Below, in pieces: positions 59,233 through 64,000 of a DNA stretch of 64,000 nt. The stretch comes from Amycolatopsis regifaucium. GTDB taxonomy: Bacteria; Actinomycetota; Actinomycetes; Mycobacteriales; Pseudonocardiaceae. Both the position numbers and the translations under genes were made by a program. Position 1 is the stretch's first letter; each line of letters opens with the position of its first letter. A model generated the notes under the pieces. It was given only the letters and a program-made list of their open reading frames with translations. It was not told the origin of the DNA and ran no database searches. Where the stretch lies: assembly GCF_001613935.1 (NCBI RefSeq), contig NZ_LQCI01000010.1, positions 186,001-250,000 on the forward strand, read 5' to 3'.

Positions 59233-59946
59233 GGAACCTCACAAGCCGAACCGGCGCGCTGCGCCGGGAGGTCTTGAGGGTTCATGGGTTCGGTGATCCT
59301 TTCCGCTACCTGAGCGATCTCCGGCAGCTTGTCTGCCGGGAGCTTGATCGTGATTGTCGCATGTTCGCCGTCGTCGTGGACCACGATGGCGAGCTGGACG
59401 GCTTCGAACAGCGCCCGTAGATACGGTTCTGGCGCTTTTGCGAGGTTTGTCGCGAGATAGGGAAGCGCGTCGATCAGAGGCACTTCATCGGCTGTCATCC
59501 CCTGAGGTGTTGCCGAGTCCGCCTCGTCGAGGTCGGAGATCTTCGCTTGGAGCTGTTTCTCATTCTTGGCTAGTTCGTTGTAGCTGCCCCGCATTGGTGA
59601 TCTCGGCGAGCTGTCGCTGGATCCGGTTTCGTTTTCCTCTTGTTCAGGTGGCGTGATCATCGGCACCGACCAGGTCGGCTTCGAGGACCGTGCGACGGTC
59701 AGGACCGAACACGCGGTCGGCGAAGAACTTGGCGACGGCGTCGAGCAGGGCGTCTTCTCGAAGGTAGAGAGCGTTCTCGTGGTCGGTGAACCTGTCCGAG
59801 CGGCCGCGGTTGTTGTTGCTGGGCCTGCGGAGGTAGTCCTGAGACCGTGATCGGCTCATTCGATGCGAACAGCGGCACATCGTTTCGTTCCAGTTGCCAC
59901 ATCGCCACCGATACTCAAGGGTGCTGCTGGTCGCCGCCGCTGGCAA
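59233..59946 (-). pseudogene. Decayed serine recombinase next to the tRNA
   Basis: Two minus-strand fragments in different frames. The N-terminal one (about 59946-59644) has RSRSQDYLRRPSNNNRGRSD, then LYLREDALLDAVAKFFADRVFGP, matching the region after the zinc ribbon of large actinobacterial serine recombinases. The C-terminal one (to about 59240) has APEPYLRALFEAVQLAIVVHDD and ATITIKLPADKLPEIAQVAERI, the C-terminal beta segment. It lacks the catalytic N-terminal domain. Its frame even reads through the tRNA on the antisense strand. It is the relic of an integrated element. Confidence 0.65.
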
Positions 59947-60090
59947 CCAGGATCGCTTCGCCGCGTGGCTGCTGCTGATCGCGCTGCGGAGAGGTCCAGC
60001 GCGGCATCCCCTGGGTCTGGGCCGACGGCGGCGACACCAGTGGTCTGATCACCCCAGCGGACTGAACCGCCAACGGGCCGCATGGCAACT

Positions 60091-60396
60091 TCATCGCTGT
60101 TCGTGCCTCTGGACGGGCCGTCGAACGAGCCGCCGCAGCTGCGTCTGATGACGTTCTCGCTCCGCGAGTGTCCTGCGATTCGCAATCTCGGCACTCAAGC
60201 GCCGCTGACGCTCCTTCTCGGCACGAGCCCGCCGTTCGGCGTTGGTGACGAGCCGCGCTCGCATTTGCTCTCGCGACCGTGCCCCCGTCTCGGCGATCCG
60301 AGCGAGGAGACGCTGTAGATCGCGCGCGGTTCGTAGCTTGGCATTCACGTCCTCGTTCTCCCCGCGCCACATCCTCGGATTCCATGCCGGTTTCAT
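60091..60396 (-). CDS. Arg-rich hypothetical protein of the element relic
   Basis: A 101-residue frame beginning MKPAWNPRMWRGENEDVNAK, highly charged and probably helical. Third-position GC is only moderate, unlike the surrounding genes, and there is no clear Shine-Dalgarno. It lies between the recombinase relic and gerW, so if real it belongs to the mobile-element remnant. Low confidence that it is a gene; the stretch 59947-60090 holds nothing recognisable. Confidence 0.3.
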   Translation of the reverse strand: MKPAWNPRMWRGENEDVNAKLRTARDLQRLLARIAETGARSREQMRARLVTNAERRARAEKERQRRLSAEIANRRTLAERERHQTQLRRLVRRPVQRHEQR

Positions 60397-60422
60397 CGAT
60401 GCTCGCCGCCTTGACCCGGCTG

Positions 60423-60776
60423 TCAGGAAAGCTCAGTCTCGGTGTGCCGCTTCCGTCTCGCGAAACGTGTGGCGGCGAACAGGGTTGCCACCGCGATCAT
60501 GCCGAACGTGGCCAAAACGCGGCTCACATCGATGGCAGGTTCCCAGCGCAGCTTGCCGTCCTTGATGACGTACGCGCCCATCGGTTTGACCGATAGCCCG
60601 AACCCGACACCTTCGCCTGAGCGCCCCTTCTCGTCACGGCTGTCGCCACCACCGCCACCGCTGCCGACCTTGGCGGCCACGATCACCGTGACCCCGTCGA
60701 CGTGGTAGGGCTCGCCATAGACCATCTTGGTTTCCAGACCGTCTTTGGCTTTCTTCAGCAGTTCGTCGACGTTCAT
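60423..60776 (-). CDS. GerW/YtfJ-family sporulation-type protein
   Basis: A 117-residue protein. VDELLKKAKDGLETKMVYGEPYHVDGVTVIVAAKVG is the GerW (YtfJ) beta domain start, followed by a Gly-rich SGGGGGDSRDEKG loop and GFGLSVKPMGAYVIKDGK. The C-terminus adds a membrane helix (VLATFGMIAVATLFAATRFA). In Bacillus the family is needed for spore germination; in actinomycetes the role is unknown. It follows the Acg-type gene by 54 nt on the same strand and may share its transcript. Confidence 0.85.
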   Translation of the reverse strand: MNVDELLKKAKDGLETKMVYGEPYHVDGVTVIVAAKVGSGGGGGDSRDEKGRSGEGVGFGLSVKPMGAYVIKDGKLRWEPAIDVSRVLATFGMIAVATLFAATRFARRKRHTETELS

Positions 60777-60830
60777 GAGGCGCTCCCGTGTTCGTCGGTT
60801 CGGATTCCTTGTTGATCTCGTGCTGGGGTG

Positions 60831-61835
60831 TCAGCTTTCGCGCTGCTGTACCGGTATCGGCAGGCCGATCCCGTAGCGGCCCAGTGGTCGAAGGACTTCC
60901 GCGATCGGCCGTCGCGGGGTGGCAGGGAGTGGGGGAGTGTCGTCGGGTAGGTGGCCGATTCGCACGACGAACTGGGGCTCGGCTCCTTCGGCGACGACGC
61001 AATCGCGGATCAGGCCACGGGTGCAGGTCAGCTCCAGGGGCTCCGTGACCAGGCAGGACGCGAGGTTCAACCGGGTCGCCGTCAGCACTACGGCGCTGGC
61101 GGCTTCGCCTGCCCGTAGCCTGTCGAGCGGTGTGTCGGCCGCGGTCGACACTACGGTCAGCGCGGCGCCATCGTGGGCATCGGTGTCGGCGAGTAGGGCG
61201 TCGGAGAAGTCTCGTACCAACGGTGCCGCGGTGGTAAGGACGGCGTTCCGTGCGGGCACGCCGTCCGCCGCGTACCGCCGTCCGCTCCAGGACGCCAGTT
61301 CGATTCCGTAATCCGGGTCGGCCCGGTGCAGGCCCCGAGCCTCCACCGCAGCGGCCGTCAACGCCGAACGTCGTGAGGCGTCGTCCACGAATCGCAACGT
61401 CGCGTCGTGGTCTGTCGCGACTCGTACGAGGCGGCTCTTCTCCCAAGCCGTCAACGGCCGAGCCGAATACCGACGGCGATCCGACCGGCGTCGCGGTATC
61501 GCCGTGGCCAATGCGATGTCCTCTTCACGCGGTTCACGGGGAACGAGTTCGATCCAGGCCAGCACGTCAGGATCGGGCATCCGGTCGATGTGGGTGTTCC
61601 AGCCGAGCGCGGCGGCCGCGATGGTGAAGTGATGGAGCACGCAGCCGCAGCTGATGAGCAGATCGCGACCCTCGGGATCGGCCTGCCGCAATCTGCGGCC
61701 GGTGTCCGCGCGCAGTTCGATCGTGTGGCCGCTGAACCGCCAGTCCCAGGGTTGGCTGTTGTGCACCGAAGGGGCGCGTACAGCAAGTGCGACGGCCGCT
61801 CTCACCGTGTACGCGTCGGGCAGGTGCTGGGCCAT
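60831..61835 (-). CDS. Acg-family nitroreductase-like protein
   Basis: A 334-residue protein of the Acg/nitroreductase group. APSVHNSQPWDWRF at the N-terminus is the FMN-binding signature, and IPRRRSDRRRYSARPL is a second flavin contact region. Homologues in mycobacteria belong to the DosR dormancy regulon and lack ordinary nitroreductase activity. ATG 61835 follows gaggagg. Two GGG-N8-CCC boxes (61895-61909 and 61929-61942) lie 60-107 bp upstream, in agreement with hypoxia-type control. Confidence 0.85.
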   Translation of the reverse strand: MAQHLPDAYTVRAAVALAVRAPSVHNSQPWDWRFSGHTIELRADTGRRLRQADPEGRDLLISCGCVLHHFTIAAAALGWNTHIDRMPDPDVLAWIELVPREPREEDIALATAIPRRRSDRRRYSARPLTAWEKSRLVRVATDHDATLRFVDDASRRSALTAAAVEARGLHRADPDYGIELASWSGRRYAADGVPARNAVLTTAAPLVRDFSDALLADTDAHDGAALTVVSTAADTPLDRLRAGEAASAVVLTATRLNLASCLVTEPLELTCTRGLIRDCVVAEGAEPQFVVRIGHLPDDTPPLPATPRRPIAEVLRPLGRYGIGLPIPVQQRES

Positions 61836-61894
61836 CGCATGCCTCCTCGGATCGGACTGTTCTCATGCTCGCCGTCTCCGAATCGCGATCACAG

Positions 61895-61942
61895 GGGCGA
61901 ACGGCCCCACTGGGCGTGACGGATCCCAGGGCCCTTCGACCC
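61895..61942. promoter_or_regulatory. Possible DosR/DevR-type boxes upstream of the Acg gene
   Basis: gggcccttcgaccc (61929-61942) matches the mycobacterial consensus GGGACTTTNGNCCC except at two positions. ggggcgaacggcccc (61895-61909) is a second, weaker match. They are 34 bp apart. The rest of 61943-62070 shows no feature. Confidence 0.45.
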
Positions 61943-62069
61943 TTCCGCTGCAGCAACTGTCCATAGTGGACGATGGAGACAATGTCCGGACGAGAGCCGG
62001 GGGTCTCTGGGCGCAGATGACCAAAGACCTCTCCACTGTCGACGTACGACCGGATTCCGATGCCGCCGG

Positions 62070-62480
62070 GACCCGTTTGAAGGGCTGCCGGAGACTGCTC
62101 AAGCGCTGAGCGACGAATTGCGCCGGCTCGGCGGGGAACTCGGCCCTGTGCGCTGTCGAGGTCGAGTGGGCACGTTCACGGTATTGGGCCGGAGAGCGGA
62201 CGCACGCATGGCAATGGCCCACAGCGGCCCGGCGACCTGCCAAGCGAGTGCCTCCTCACCTGGCTCGTGCGGTGGCCGAGAAAGTAGACGTTCGCGCGCC
62301 TTCCATGACTTTCTCGGGGAATTCCAAGACGAGGTCGTCGCCCGCGAACTCTTGGGAGGCTTGGGGGTCGCAGAGGGTACCTTGACAGCGGTACAAGCGC
62401 AGGGGACGGCCAACGCCGATCGATGCGTGGCCGCGCTGCCGCAGGCGTGGCGGGATCTTCGTCGTGCCCTTCGTCCGTAG
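62070..62480 (+). pseudogene. CHAD-domain remnant
   Basis: In one plus frame ending at 62480, ETAQALSDELRRLGGELGPVR and then FHDFLGEFQDEVVARELLGG with RCVAALPQAWRDLR match separate pieces of the CHAD domain, a His-rich polyphosphate-binding helical domain. The pieces are too close together and the His residues are mostly missing. So this is a deletion relic rather than a working gene. No Shine-Dalgarno or start is convincing. 62481-62590 shows nothing. Confidence 0.5.
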
Positions 62481-62590
62481 CGGACTTAGCGCGCCGATGT
62501 CCACGAGGGACGAAAGTCCTTCGCGTAAGGGCCTTATGACGCCATCTCTCGGCCGCGGCGAACTCGTACGGTCTGCGAGGCCGGTCCGAA

Positions 62591-63097
62591 GTGGTCGGTG
62601 AAGCTCAGACTCGACGGAGGGAGATTTCCCTGCTGACCGGAATCGAACTCGATCACGACCTGCGGTGCGGGCTGGCGGGCTACCTGGTCGCGGTGAGCGC
62701 CGCGGTGGGAGCGGGGAAGGAGTCCTGGGCCATGGATCTCGATCACCCCGCGTCGGCCTACATCGCCCTGGACCAGCGGTTGCCCCGCCATCCAGTGCGA
62801 GACACGGCCCTGCTGTGGGACGAGCGCCACGGCTGGGCCTTCACCATGGAGACTCATTCCGGGGAGGACTTGCTGGTGCTCGCCTACTTCGGGGGTGACC
62901 TAGTGCCCTCACCGGACGCCGTCGGCCGGTTCGTGACCGCGATCCAAGCCGCCGGTGGCGCGTCCACCGTCCCTGTTCTGCCGGAGCCGCGAGCCGATCG
63001 CGACGACGTGAAGGCTCGGCTGCTGCGGTACCGGCGCGACATCTGGGCCGCGACGGCACCGCGCAGTCATTCTGTCATTTCTCCGGTGTGTTCGTGA
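62591..63097 (+). CDS. DUF6292-family protein
   Basis: About 168 residues. CGLAGYLVAVSAAVGAGKESWAMDLDHPASAYIALDQRLP and ALLWDERHGWAFTMETHSGEDLLVLAYFGGDLVPSPDAVGRF match the actinobacterial DUF6292 pattern, which is common in Amycolatopsis and Streptomyces as small soluble proteins of unknown function. The GTG start at 62591 is not well supported. The end overlaps the convergent LiaF-like gene by 23 nt. Confidence 0.75.
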   Translation: MVGEAQTRRREISLLTGIELDHDLRCGLAGYLVAVSAAVGAGKESWAMDLDHPASAYIALDQRLPRHPVRDTALLWDERHGWAFTMETHSGEDLLVLAYFGGDLVPSPDAVGRFVTAIQAAGGASTVPVLPEPRADRDDVKARLLRYRRDIWAATAPRSHSVISPVCS

Positions 63098-63725
63098 CCT
63101 CGACGCCTCCGAAGATCGCGGTCCCGTTCACGGCGAGCACAGGAGCGTCCGCCGGGAGATCACCGGTTCCGTCGGTCTTGTCCTCTAGCCCGCCCATGAA
63201 CGGGAGTCCGCCGAGCGAGACCCGCCAGCCCCGCGGTACCAGCACTTTGACGCCGCCGAACAAGGCGAAGGCGTCCACCGTCGCTCCCTCGTCGATCCGG
63301 GCTTGACGAAGATCGAGCGTCGAACCGCCGAAGATCGCCGAGACGTCGGTGTGCCGCAGGTGGCGGGACTGTTCTCTGGTGGTCGCTCCGCCGAACATCA
63401 CGAGCGGTGTCCTGGTGCTGTGCTCCCGGCGAAGTCCGGCGAGCACGGCGAGGCCCGCCACCGCCAGCAGGGCCGGCCACCACAGACCGCCTTCCGCCAG
63501 GTCGAGGGTGCCCGCGAGCAGGATGAGCCCGATCACCGTCACGGCGGCAGGTCCGATCGACATCCGTCGCTGGGACAGCATCGCGACGATGCCGAGGCCG
63601 ACCAAGGAGGCCGGCCACCACGCGCTGAGCAAGCCGCCGGTTTCGAGGACGCCGGTCACGTCGAGGATTCCCAGCACGCCCAGGGCGACCAGGACCAGCC
63701 CGACCCAGAATCGAACGGGTTTCAC
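63075..63725 (-). CDS. LiaF-like membrane protein
   Basis: A 216-residue protein from GTG 63725. About four short N-terminal membrane helices span 1-100 (FWVGLVLVALGVLGILDVTGV, and others), followed by the LiaF/DUF2154 beta-helical domain (LVMFGGATTREQ, VSAIFGGSTLDLRQARI, AFALFGGVKVLVPRGW, INGTAIFGG-like). Relatives monitor cell-envelope antibiotics in Firmicutes, but no LiaRS is here. It is translationally coupled to DUF4342 by a GTGA overlap. Confidence 0.87.
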   Translation of the reverse strand: MKPVRFWVGLVLVALGVLGILDVTGVLETGGLLSAWWPASLVGLGIVAMLSQRRMSIGPAAVTVIGLILLAGTLDLAEGGLWWPALLAVAGLAVLAGLRREHSTRTPLVMFGGATTREQSRHLRHTDVSAIFGGSTLDLRQARIDEGATVDAFALFGGVKVLVPRGWRVSLGGLPFMGGLEDKTDGTGDLPADAPVLAVNGTAIFGGVEVTNTPEK

Positions 63726-63988
63726 GACGGCTTCTCTTCCGTTGGGGGGTCGCCGCGGCGTTCGACCGCGATGGACCAGGGGCCTGCGAGCGCGGTGATC
63801 GTACCGGCCGCGGTCGCGACCGGTGCGAAAACCGCGGCGACGATGCCGGCGTTCACGGGGACATCGAGGACTACGCGGTCCTGGGTGTCCTTGACGACGA
63901 TGCGCCGAGCGTTGCCCTCGTGGACGAGCCGTTGCACCTTCTCGGTGAACACTTCGCTCGGCTTCTTTGGCGCCGCGGATTCGGTCAC
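63722..63988 (-). CDS. DUF4342 protein
   Basis: An 88-residue small protein. KVQRLVHEGNARRIVVKDTQDRVVLDVPVNAGIVAAVFAP is the DUF4342 core, a soluble beta segment running into a hydrophobic helix (AAVFAPVATAAGTITALAG). It is likely a membrane-associated partner of the LiaF-like protein, since both are translationally coupled. Function unknown. The last 12 bases of the window are upstream of this gene. Confidence 0.85.
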   Translation of the reverse strand: MTESAAPKKPSEVFTEKVQRLVHEGNARRIVVKDTQDRVVLDVPVNAGIVAAVFAPVATAAGTITALAGPWSIAVERRGDPPTEEKPS

Positions 63989-64000
63989 TTGCCGGTCTTC

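Noticed and set aside
62099..62413. A 104-codon minus-strand frame opposite the CHAD fragment
   Set aside because: Composition is that of antisense sequence and the plus strand carries recognisable CHAD pieces.
1..64000. CRISPR arrays, rRNA genes, intact transposases, prophage structural genes
   Set aside because: Searched for regular spaced repeats and typical proteins; none seen apart from the recombinase relic and the HNH element.

Overview
The window looks like a chromosomal segment of a high-GC filamentous actinomycete, most likely Amycolatopsis or a close Pseudonocardiaceae relative. Reasons: very GC-rich codon use, many GTG starts, many leaderless or 4-nt-overlapping genes, a PdtaR-type ANTAR regulator, SigC-like and SigK-like sigma factors, DUF6292 and DUF6153 proteins, an Acg-type nitroreductase, and a DUF222-HNH (13E12-like) gene. 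Genus is an inference; there is no rRNA here.

Layout. 1-5.9 kb: a partial HAD phosphatase, then compact regulator/enzyme pairs (ArsR; TetR with a divergent PaaI thioesterase and twin operators; MarR and a flavin-binding PNPOx protein whose start codons sit inside one palindrome), a ROK regulator preceded by a DasR-type dre site, and a divergent sigma/anti-sigma pair. 6-18.6 kb: a two-subunit Tat-exported molybdenum hydroxylase, a PucR regulator, two aldo/keto reductases, a methyltransferase, a WYL regulator with a divergent drug-efflux pump, a MoxR/CoxE-like pair and a lytic transglycosylase. 18.7-29 kb: a secreted GH5 endoglucanase, a deaminase, RecQ, a membrane-anchored SUKH-like protein under an ArsR regulator, and an unusual operon of a degenerate PfkB protein plus GTP cyclohydrolase II. 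29-42 kb: an OmpA-like lipoprotein operon, cupin-TetR, a second SSB, MocR/MFS, NUDIX, epoxide hydrolase, a zinc-type CDF exporter with an AlkZ-like protein and divergent ArsR sensor, and DUF6153/DUF305.

42-45 kb holds a frameshifted DUF222-HNH gene followed by decayed copies of its own tail. Next to it is the most interesting locus: a large AfsR-type SARP regulator, a 40-codon acidic/proline-rich peptide gene, and a lone SagB-type dehydrogenase, all co-oriented (48278 down to 44009). It looks like a minimal RiPP-like system without any cyclodehydratase nearby. 48.7-56.3 kb: Ku, LysE plus a B3/B4 tRNA-editing-like protein, a frameshifted alpha/beta hydrolase, a VOC protein, a P450/MarR pair and the SigK/RskA pair. 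56.3-57 kb is a graveyard of SDR, DUF2273 and Asp23 fragments. Then come a PhoA-family phosphatase, PdtaR, a tRNA with anticodon CAA, a decayed serine recombinase abutting that tRNA, a GerW/Acg pair with possible DosR-type boxes, a CHAD fragment, DUF6292, a LiaF-like protein and DUF4342.

A dispersed intergenic palindrome family (three full copies and one half) and several strong hairpins lie between genes. Two genes (HNH and alpha/beta hydrolase) carry single frameshifts that may be real or may be sequence errors.
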